64,000 bases of DNA from assembly GCF_002795805.1 (NCBI RefSeq), contig NZ_CP018799.1, positions 1,171,001 to 1,235,000 of the forward strand. Direction: 5' to 3'. This stretch comes from Mariprofundus aestuarium (GTDB lineage Bacteria > Pseudomonadota > Zetaproteobacteria > Mariprofundales > Mariprofundaceae). The notes under the pieces were generated by a model. It worked only from the letters and a program-made list of their open reading frames with translations, was not told where the DNA came from and made no database searches. A program made the translations under genes and the position numbers. Below are positions 33,210 through 39,873 of the stretch, piece after piece (position 1 is the first letter of the stretch; each line of letters opens with the position of its first letter).

Positions 33210-34190
33210 TCATGCATCACCGATCCTGATGACAATGGTTCCAAGGCGCTGTTCGGTTTCAACCATGTGATGCGCTTCGGCGGCCTGATCCATCGGAAAA
33301 ACGCGATCGAGTACCGGCCTTATCTTGCCCGCCTCGATCATCTCCTTGAGCTGTAGCAGCTCCTCCGGCTTCTCTCCGGCAAAGGCGAAGGTCGCCGTTT
33401 TGTCGCTGAACCTGCTGGTGATGAACGAGCGAACCATGTCGGAGAGTCTGGGGTTTACGATCAGGTAACGGCCACCGGGCTTGAGCATGCCGACAAAGCC
33501 GGAGTAGGGGCTTTGGGCGACCATCGTCATGATCACGTCAAAACGCTTACCGCTTTTCGTTACATCCTCACGCGTATAGTCGATCACATGATCGGCCCCG
33601 AGGGAGCGTAGCATCTCCTGCTTCTCAGTGCGGTCGACGGCGGTAACCTCAGTCCCCATTGTTTTGGCGATCATGATGGCGAAGCTGCCGATGCTTCCAC
33701 CCGCACCGTTGATGAGCACGCTTCCACCCGGCTTGATGCTGGCGAGGGTCATAAAGTGAAGGGCATTGAGTCCGCCGAGCGGTACGGCGGCAGCCTCTTC
33801 GAAACTGATGTTCGCAGGCTTGGGTACAATGCTGTAACTCTCCGGCAGGCTGACGAACTCGCCGTATGCGCCCATGCGGAGCTTGGTGCAGCCGAACACC
33901 TCATCGCCTGGTTGCAGGCGGGTGACGGAGCTTCCAACCGACTCGATCGTGCCGGCAAAATACCACCCCAGCACACGGAGTCTGGGTTTGGTGATGCCCG
34001 TAAAAAGGCGCGTCGTAGGCCATAGCCATTTGACGGCGAACCTGCTCCTGCGGAATTCGCAGTCGGCCTTGGTGGCCTCAGCTGCATGTACGCGGATCAG
34101 CAGCTCATCATTTTTGGGCGCCGGTTTTGCCACCTCGCCGACATGAAGAACCTCAGGTGGCCCATAGGCATCGAACACGACAGCTTTCAT
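33210..34190 (-). CDS. Medium-chain (MDR) NAD(P)H-quinone oxidoreductase-like protein, copy 2
   Basis: The protein has 326 residues. The GroES-like start MKAVVFDAYGPPEVL, VLGWYFAGTIESVGSSV, and the cofactor loop GAGGSIGSFAIMIAKTMG with AVDRTEKQEML (NADPH-type, basic) place it in the zinc-independent quinone reductase branch of MDR. No zinc-binding Cys set is seen. It reduces an enone or quinone with NADPH. It overlaps the similar upstream gene by 4 bp and looks like a tandem duplicate that has diverged. Confidence 0.85.
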   Translation of the reverse strand: MKAVVFDAYGPPEVLHVGEVAKPAPKNDELLIRVHAAEATKADCEFRRSRFAVKWLWPTTRLFTGITKPRLRVLGWYFAGTIESVGSSVTRLQPGDEVFGCTKLRMGAYGEFVSLPESYSIVPKPANISFEEAAAVPLGGLNALHFMTLASIKPGGSVLINGAGGSIGSFAIMIAKTMGTEVTAVDRTEKQEMLRSLGADHVIDYTREDVTKSGKRFDVIMTMVAQSPYSGFVGMLKPGGRYLIVNPRLSDMVRSFITSRFSDKTATFAFAGEKPEELLQLKEMIEAGKIRPVLDRVFPMDQAAEAHHMVETEQRLGTIVIRIGDA

Positions 34191-35176
34191 GATGACTCCT
34201 GCGGCATGATGATGATCTTGCCTTTAACGTGCCGCGCATCGAAATAGCGGAGCGCATCTGGAACTTCGCTCAGGGAATATGTTTTTTCGATGACAGGCAC
34301 TGCCTTACCAGCCTCAAACAGATCGATCAGTTCCTGCATCCCCTTGTTAGCCCTGTGCATGACGATGCCGAACTTTTTATTGCCGAATATGGAGAGGATC
34401 GGACCCAGCAGCATGATCTGCAAAACACTTGTTTCCGAGTCGCCGCCGATCATGGCATAAACCCCGCCACGCGTCAGCGCACGCCGGTAATCGAAAATGG
34501 AGTGTCGCGCTACGCAATCGAAGATGCGGTCGTACTGTTCATCGTTGTTGATGTAATCCTCTTGCGCGTAATCGATGACATGGTCGGCTCCACACTGCCG
34601 CATCGTCTCCAGCTTCTCCGCACTATCGACTGCGGTAACTTCAGCTCCGAACGATTTGGCGATCTGGATAGCGAAGGTTCCGGCACCGCCGCCTCCGCCA
34701 TTGACCAGCACCTTCTGCTCATTCCTGCCATGCTTTTTGTAGGTGAGCCCTTGCAGGGCGAGGAGACCGGCCTGGGGCATCGCTGCCGCGTTCTCAAAGC
34801 TCATTCTTTCAGGTTTCAGCGTCAGCTCGGACTCTTTGGCACAGGTAAATTCGGCAAAGCCGCCCCAGCCGCCGCCTGAGAGATCTCCGAACACCGCATC
34901 GCCCGGCTTGAACTGCGTCACCTGGCTGCCGACGGCTGCAACGCATCCGGCGATGTCACAACCGAGTGCACGAATTTTTGTGGGCCTGAAAATTCCGAAC
35001 ATGACGCGGTTGATGAACGGTGTTCCCCTGAGAAGCTCCCAGTCCCACGAGTTGACGGAGACTGCATGCACCTTGACCAGCACCTCATTATCGTTCGGTA
35101 TCGGTTTCTCCAGCTCATCCAGCCGAAGAACGTCCGGCGATCCGTATTCGCTAAAAAGAACTGCTTTCAAAAGCAT
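34187..35176 (-). CDS. Medium-chain (MDR) NAD(P)H-quinone oxidoreductase-like protein, copy 1
   Basis: The protein has 329 residues: MLLKAVLFSEYGSPDVLRLDELEKP, ALGCDIAGCVAAVGSQV, PGDAVFGDLSGGGWGGFAEF, and the cofactor loop GGGGGAGTFAIQIAKSFG. It is closely related to copy 2 (same lengths, same CGADHVIDY-type strand) and the two are translationally coupled. Substrate not determinable; an enone or quinone is likely. Confidence 0.85.
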   Translation of the reverse strand: MLLKAVLFSEYGSPDVLRLDELEKPIPNDNEVLVKVHAVSVNSWDWELLRGTPFINRVMFGIFRPTKIRALGCDIAGCVAAVGSQVTQFKPGDAVFGDLSGGGWGGFAEFTCAKESELTLKPERMSFENAAAMPQAGLLALQGLTYKKHGRNEQKVLVNGGGGGAGTFAIQIAKSFGAEVTAVDSAEKLETMRQCGADHVIDYAQEDYINNDEQYDRIFDCVARHSIFDYRRALTRGGVYAMIGGDSETSVLQIMLLGPILSIFGNKKFGIVMHRANKGMQELIDLFEAGKAVPVIEKTYSLSEVPDALRYFDARHVKGKIIIMPQESS

Positions 35177-35662
35177 CTCCCATATCTGTTTTTACTATAG
35201 GCGGCATTCCGGAGAATGACAAAAAACGGCGATTGATACGGTCACGAGGGTACGGAGCATCTCTTCTTCGAACATTGAGAAGTTCCGGGGAGAAAATAAT
35301 AAATTATTTCCATACATAAACTGTGTTCCCGGAGCTCTCACGCAGTGACCAGCCGGGAACTGAAGGCGAATAGGCAAGGCTTGAGGTGATATTTAATCTG
35401 TTTTGTAAACGTTCATCGTGACCGCCGGTTAGGAGAACCGGTCATTTTCTGTTACTATCGTTTCATAAAGAGACTGAAAGCTTCTTCGAAAATACTCCTG
35501 ATTAAGCCTTCCATCCTGTTTTCCACTCATTTAAACAGCATCACTTTCTTGAAACTCTGGAGCGCTTGCGACAGAGCAGAACACCTACAAGCAAGCTCAT
35601 TTGCGGCACTGATCATTCGTTCATGAAATTCCAGGTATTGATTATACAAAAGAGGAAAGAGC
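35177..35662. other. 486-bp intergenic region
   Basis: No convincing gene. It separates the divergent MDR operon and the opine-type dehydrogenase, so both promoters are expected. A short hairpin CCGGTT-AGGAG-AACCGG lies at 35425-35441, followed by a T-rich stretch. Around 35290-35310 the sequence is A/T-rich. I see no known regulator site. Confidence 0.5.
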
Positions 35663-36835
35663 ATGAATAAATTATCAATGGGAGTCATTGGGACTTCAAA
35701 AAAAACGGATGAGCGACGCCTGCCGATCCATCCTGAGCATCTCTCACGTATTCCTGAGGAGCTGCGCAGCCAGCTGATATTTGAAGAGGGCTACGGCGCA
35801 CCACTGGGCATTTCAGATGCGGAGATTGCTGCCCAGTGCGGTGGTTTGGCCACACGCCACGAACTGTTGGCCGACATCGGTTCAGTGATTGTTGCCAAGC
35901 CGGTACTGGCCGATCTGCAGGAACTAAAAGAAGGGGGCACCCTTTGGGGTTATGTCCATTGCGTCCAGCAAAGTGACATCACTCAGGAAGCCCTTGATCG
36001 CAAGCAGACGCTCATTGCTTTTGAGGATATGTTTGTCTGGGCACCCAACGGTCATATGGGGCGTCACACATTCTATAAAAACAACGAAATGGCCGGTTAT
36101 TGTGCCGTTATCCATGCGCTGCAACTTAAAGGCATTGATGGCCACTACGGCAACCAGCGAAAGGTGATTATCTTCAGCTTTGGCGCGGTCAGTCGTGGCG
36201 CGATCTACGCGCTCAAGGCGCATGGTTTCAGGGATATCACCATCTGCACCCAGCGCCCTGATCATGAGGTGCGTGAAGAGGTTCTTGATTGTCACTACGT
36301 CAAGGTCAGGAAAGGCGTTGAGGGTGAGTCGCGCATGGTCGTGGTTGAACACGATGGCAGCATGCGACCGCTAACCGAGCTGATCCGTGAATCCGATATC
36401 ATCGTTAACGGCATCTTTCAGGAGACAGAGAGCCCTACCGACTTTGTTCTTGAATCGGAAAGTGAGTGCCTCAAGCCCAACAGCCTGATTATTGATGTCA
36501 GTTGTGATGAGGGCATGGGATTCTTTTTTGCCAAACCCACCACATTCAAAAAACCGATGTTTAAGTTTGAAACCATCGATTACTACGCCGTAGACCATAC
36601 CCCCAGCTATCTCTGGGAGAGTGCAACGCGCTCAATCTCTGCCGCACTGATTGTCTATTTGCCGAGTGTGCTGGCAGGGCGCGGTGGCTGGCAGAACAGT
36701 GAGACCATTCGGCAGGCCATCAACATTGATAGCGGTGTGATTCAGAATCCCTTGATCCTTTCGTTTCAAAATCGTGAGTCGCACTATCCCCATGCCCATG
36801 TTGTAGATGCTGTGGCTGATCAGGTCGCTGTTTAA
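35663..36835 (+). CDS. N5-(carboxyethyl)ornithine synthase-like dehydrogenase (AlaDH/PNT family)
   Basis: The protein has 390 residues. The N-terminus MGVIGTSKKTDERRLPIHPEHLSRI..FEEGYG is the alanine dehydrogenase/transhydrogenase catalytic-domain pattern. The NAD site is weak but present (KVIIFSFGAVSRGAIYAL), and DSLIIDVSCDEGMGF-like NSLIIDVSCDEGMG and YYAVDHTPSYLWESA match the carboxyethylornithine synthase branch. That enzyme reductively joins pyruvate with the side-chain amine of ornithine or lysine using NADPH. Alternatives are alanine dehydrogenase or a saccharopine-type enzyme. A Shine-Dalgarno AGAGGAAAGAG precedes the ATG. Confidence 0.75.
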   Translation: MNKLSMGVIGTSKKTDERRLPIHPEHLSRIPEELRSQLIFEEGYGAPLGISDAEIAAQCGGLATRHELLADIGSVIVAKPVLADLQELKEGGTLWGYVHCVQQSDITQEALDRKQTLIAFEDMFVWAPNGHMGRHTFYKNNEMAGYCAVIHALQLKGIDGHYGNQRKVIIFSFGAVSRGAIYALKAHGFRDITICTQRPDHEVREEVLDCHYVKVRKGVEGESRMVVVEHDGSMRPLTELIRESDIIVNGIFQETESPTDFVLESESECLKPNSLIIDVSCDEGMGFFFAKPTTFKKPMFKFETIDYYAVDHTPSYLWESATRSISAALIVYLPSVLAGRGGWQNSETIRQAINIDSGVIQNPLILSFQNRESHYPHAHVVDAVADQVAV

Positions 36836-36846
36836 GAGATTCTCTG

Positions 36847-37482
36847 ATGGAGCACTGGACAGAATATACACGTCTGTTTACCGCGTTGTTTGTTATTTTG
36901 GATCCTTTTGGTGCCGTGCCTATCCTGCTGGCGCTAACTATAAAGTTTACAAATTACGAAAGGAGAAGGGCTGTAAATGTTGCGTCAGCAACGGTTTTTC
37001 TTGTTTTGGTTGTCTCATTGCTGTTGGGTGAATCGATGCTGCAGGCCATGGGCACCAGCCTGGCATCGTTTCGTGTTGGTGGTGGTATTGTGCTGCTGCT
37101 TATGGCGCTATCCATGCTTCAGGCAGAGACAGGTGCGTTGCGAAGCACCCCGTCGGAGGAGGCTGAAGCCGAAGAGAAAAGTAGTATTGGCGTAGTGCCT
37201 CTGGCTATCCCGCTACTAGCCGGACCGGGGGCGATCAGCACCGTGATTATCGAAATGCACCGCTCCGATGCCCAACTGCATGCTCTGCCTGTCGTGCTCG
37301 TAATCGGGCTGGTCTGCCTGTTGCTCTGGATTACTCTGCGCATGGCGGCAACCATAGGAAGGGTCCTCGGGCATACAGGGCTGAAAATCATCAACCGCCT
37401 GTTCGGCCTCATTCTGGCTGCCATTGCCATCGAAATTATGGCCAATGGCCTCAAAGAACTGTTTCCTGCACTTGCAGCTTAA
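36847..37482 (+). CDS. MarC/UPF0056 family integral membrane protein
   Basis: The protein has 211 residues and six membrane segments. YTRLFTALFVILDPFGAVPILLALT is the hallmark start of the MarC family, and GVVPLAIPLLAGPGAISTVI is its second conserved segment. The family was once linked to multiple antibiotic resistance, but its role remains unclear. It starts 11 bp after the upstream dehydrogenase and so shares its transcript. Confidence 0.9.
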   Translation: MEHWTEYTRLFTALFVILDPFGAVPILLALTIKFTNYERRRAVNVASATVFLVLVVSLLLGESMLQAMGTSLASFRVGGGIVLLLMALSMLQAETGALRSTPSEEAEAEEKSSIGVVPLAIPLLAGPGAISTVIIEMHRSDAQLHALPVVLVIGLVCLLLWITLRMAATIGRVLGHTGLKIINRLFGLILAAIAIEIMANGLKELFPALAA

Positions 37483-37506
37483 TAGTCCTTTGTTGGCATG
37501 TGAAAT

Positions 37507-37539
37507 GAGCTTCTAAGCTCAGGAAACAGGTTCTGTTTC
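37507..37539 (+). terminator. Two small hairpins after marC-family gene
   Basis: GAGCTT-CT-AAGCTC (37507-37520) and GAAACAG-GTT-CTGTTTC (37523-37539) are perfect short stems side by side, 25 bp past the stop. There is no T run. They may end or stabilise the upstream transcript. Confidence 0.35.
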
Positions 37540-37702
37540 AATGTGAATGCTGAAGAGTGAATAGGTTGCCCTGTAGTAAATTGTAGAACCTGGTTAGCTT
37601 GCTCCGACCCTGTAACCTATGAGGGTGGGGGATGTGCGCCCAAAGCCAAACAGTAAAAGCCTGATCCCGTTGTGTAGGGTCAGATATTTTGAGGAACTAA
37701 GT

Positions 37703-37948
37703 ATGAAAATTAATGTTGGAAATATGTCTTTTAGCACCAACGATGAAGAGTTGCGCGATCTTTTCTCTGCATTCGGCACTGTTGCGAGTGTAGAAGTGGT
37801 CACAGATAGTAATACCAATCGCAGCCGCGGTTTTGGTTTTGTCGTGATGCCTGATGAGAGCGAAGGGAATGCTGCAATCAGGTCACTTAACGGCTCTGAA
37901 TTCGCTGGCCGCAAGCTGCGCGTCAACGAGATCAAACCATCTGAATAA
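37703..37948 (+). CDS. Small RRM-type RNA-binding protein
   Basis: The protein has 81 residues from the ATG at 37703; the frame is open further upstream, but GAGGA lies just before this ATG and the RRM begins at KINVGNMSF. RNP2 is INVGNM and RNP1 is SRGFGFVVM, both in good form, so RNA binding is expected. Such single-RRM glycine-poor proteins are common in cyanobacteria and proteobacteria, often cold-induced. A leader of about 200 bp with possible base-paired arms (GACCCT and AGGGTC) lies upstream. Confidence 0.9.
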   Translation: MKINVGNMSFSTNDEELRDLFSAFGTVASVEVVTDSNTNRSRGFGFVVMPDESEGNAAIRSLNGSEFAGRKLRVNEIKPSE

Positions 37949-38038
37949 AGGGAATCCGTTAAGGCGAGACCTTTGCCTCACTCTTGAGTGATTATAATCT
38001 GTTAAAGTAAGAGCATTAGGTCTGACTTGGTCAGTATA

Positions 38039-38089
38039 TTGTACATGTTTTCATTGCGAGCTATACTTGTGCAATAAACAGTACATGTT
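38039..38089 (+). promoter_or_regulatory. Promoter/operator of the yefM-yoeB module
   Basis: -35 TTGTAC (38039-38044), 17-bp spacer, -10 TATACT (38062-38067). A direct repeat GTACATGTT occurs at 38041-38049, overlapping the -35, and at 38081-38089, just upstream of the start codon. TGTACA is the core of the known YefM-YoeB operator, so this is very likely the autoregulatory site. Confidence 0.75.
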
Positions 38090-38101
38090 GTGAGGTTGAA
38101 T

Positions 38102-38356
38102 ATGCAAGTTGTCAATTTTTCAGAAGCCAGAAACAATCTGAAACGCGTATTGGATGAGGTTGTTGAGGATGCCGATTACACAGTTATTAATCGACGAGAT
38201 GCAGCCGATACGGTTGTGATGTCTCTGGATTCATTCAACAGTTTGATGGAAACAGTTCACCTGCTACGTTCTTCTGCCAATGTTGCCCATCTGGAAAAAT
38301 CAATCTCCCAGTATAATCAGGGGAAAGCTTCTGAAAAGCCGTTGATTGATGCCTGA
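38102..38356 (+). CDS. yefM: Antitoxin, YefM/Phd family
   Basis: The protein has 84 residues from ATG 38102 (Shine-Dalgarno GAGGTTG before it). MQVVNFSEARNNLKRVLDEV and the following VINRRDAADTVVMSLDSFNSLMETVHLL match YefM closely. The N-terminal half binds the operator DNA; the C-terminal helix (about 60-84) wraps the toxin and neutralises it. The stop overlaps the start of the toxin gene by 8 bp, as in known modules. Confidence 0.95.
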   Translation: MQVVNFSEARNNLKRVLDEVVEDADYTVINRRDAADTVVMSLDSFNSLMETVHLLRSSANVAHLEKSISQYNQGKASEKPLIDA

Positions 38357-38609
38357 ATTACTATGCTGGACAGATGAGGCATGGGCTGACTATCTCTGGT
38401 GGCAGAGTCAGGATCGCAAAACCCTGAAGCGAATCAACCGCCTGATTCAGGATTCAATGCGCTCTCCTTTTGAAGGTATTGGAAAGCCGGAAGCACTGCG
38501 TGAAAACCTCTCTGGTTTCTGGTCTCGTCGGATTGATGAATCTAATCGCCTGGTTTATGCCGTTGATGATAACCGATTAACCATCATCTCCTGCCGCTAC
38601 CACTACTGA
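38349..38609 (+). CDS. yoeB: Toxin, YoeB-type ribosome-dependent mRNA endonuclease
   Basis: The protein has 86 residues from ATG 38349, a start that keeps the overlap with yefM. The family core is intact: the KPEAL glutamate (E46 in E. coli), SGFWSRRIDE with the catalytic arginine, and the C-terminal CRYHY with the catalytic histidine. It cleaves mRNA in the ribosomal A site when YefM is degraded. The complete active site and readable operator argue for a working module. Confidence 0.95.
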   Translation: MPELLCWTDEAWADYLWWQSQDRKTLKRINRLIQDSMRSPFEGIGKPEALRENLSGFWSRRIDESNRLVYAVDDNRLTIISCRYHY

Positions 38610-38689
38610 TCAATGAATATATGCCCCCGTACTTCACTCTAAAGCTTAGCGTAAAAGCCTGAATTATATTCCCACAGGAGCCAGCACTT

Positions 38690-39181
38690 TTGAAAGTGAA
38701 ATTTTTTATCACCGGTGGAACGATCTGTAAGCGCTATAATGAGATCAGCGGCGCACTTGAGTTCCGTGATTCGTTTATTCCTGGAATGCTGGAGCTGGGC
38801 AGGTGCAAACTGGACTACAGCACCGAGCAGCTGATGCTCAAGGATAGCCTGGAGATGAATGATGAGGATCGGGAAACCATTCTCGCCAGTTGTAGCGCTT
38901 GTGAAGAGTCAAAGATCATCATCTCCCATGGCACCGACACGATGGTTGATACCGCGCGGGTGCTGGGGCCGCAGCTGGAGAACAAAACGGTAGTGCTGGT
39001 TGGGGCGATGATCCCTTATTCGATCAGCAACTCCGATGCGACCTTCAACCTCGGCTGTGCGGTTACCGCTGTGCAGCTACTGGGTGCCGGTGTCTTTGTG
39101 GTGATGAATGGGCACATCTTCCGCTGGGATGACGTCAGCAAGAATCGCGGTGAGGGCATTTTTCAGCGGGCTGATCTTTGA
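38690..39181 (+). CDS. Single-domain asparaginase-like protein
   Basis: The protein has 163 residues from a TTG start with AGGAG 8 bases before it. It matches only the N-terminal domain of L-asparaginases: FFITGGTICKRY (first catalytic Thr region) and ISHGTDTMVDTA (second Thr-Asp), then VLVGAMIPYSISNSDATFNL. Normal asparaginases are about twice as long, and no C-terminal domain follows in any frame I read. Short single-domain homologues are known in annotations; activity as an asparaginase is doubtful. Confidence 0.75.
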   Translation: MKVKFFITGGTICKRYNEISGALEFRDSFIPGMLELGRCKLDYSTEQLMLKDSLEMNDEDRETILASCSACEESKIIISHGTDTMVDTARVLGPQLENKTVVLVGAMIPYSISNSDATFNLGCAVTAVQLLGAGVFVVMNGHIFRWDDVSKNRGEGIFQRADL

Positions 39182-39358
39182 TGACTCTTTACAGTTGTCA
39201 GTGATGCACTTAAGGATGCAGAACTAATAGAAGCTTAGTGGGCTTGGAGTTATGGGGCAGGTAAGATGATTGACACTGCCCAATATTCTGTAGCTCTATA
39301 TTTTATCTATGCTGTTACGGGTACAATATCGTTACTTACTCACTTTGGGATGACATTC

Positions 39359-39820
39359 ATGAACAATGAGATCAATTATAGTAACAACCCCCTGCACGGC
39401 CTTGGTTTGAAAAACCTGCTGGTTGAAATAGTGGATCACTATGGTTTTGAGATACTCTTTGCCTATCTGAATATCAATTGTTTCAAAACCAATCCAAGCA
39501 TTGATTCCAGTGTTAAATTTTTAAAGAAGACGGATTGGGCGCGTGAAAAAGTTGAAGCCTTCTATCTGTATGAATATAAAAACCTGCCCAGAGCATCTTA
39601 TGATCAGTTTTCACTGCCTCCAAGGGAACGGGTTATTCCAGAGGATCAGGCGCCGGGTGAGCCTAAAGAGCTGAGTTTAGAAGATGCAGAGCGCTTGCGC
39701 GAAAAACGTGCAACCAAATCAGCTGAGAGGTTGCGTGAAAAGCGTGCAAATAGGTCATCTGAGCGAGAGCAGTGGGGCAAGAAGCCCTCTAAAAAGAAGA
39801 TTGATCCATGGGCGCGGTAA
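39359..39820 (+). CDS. VF530/DUF2132 domain protein with a basic, repeated tail
   Basis: The protein has 153 residues from ATG 39359; an in-frame start 93 bp upstream would add a hydrophobic segment unlike the family. The N-terminal part (about 5-75) is the VF530 DNA-binding-like domain: [25 protein letters not shown] and [16 protein letters not shown]. The tail is a charged extension with a repeated AERLREKRA (twice) and then [17 protein letters not shown]530 folds resemble DNA-binding modules; function is unknown. Confidence 0.8.
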   Translation: MNNEINYSNNPLHGLGLKNLLVEIVDHYGFEILFAYLNINCFKTNPSIDSSVKFLKKTDWAREKVEAFYLYEYKNLPRASYDQFSLPPRERVIPEDQAPGEPKELSLEDAERLREKRATKSAERLREKRANRSSEREQWGKKPSKKKIDPWAR

Positions 39821-39873
39821 AAGGTGGCTGACTCGCTGCTGCCCCCGCATATACCTTCAGCTATCATCGCCCC

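Noticed and set aside
39182-39358. The missing C-terminal half of the asparaginase, displaced by a frameshift
   Set aside because: Reading all forward frames after the stop gives no asparaginase-like sequence.
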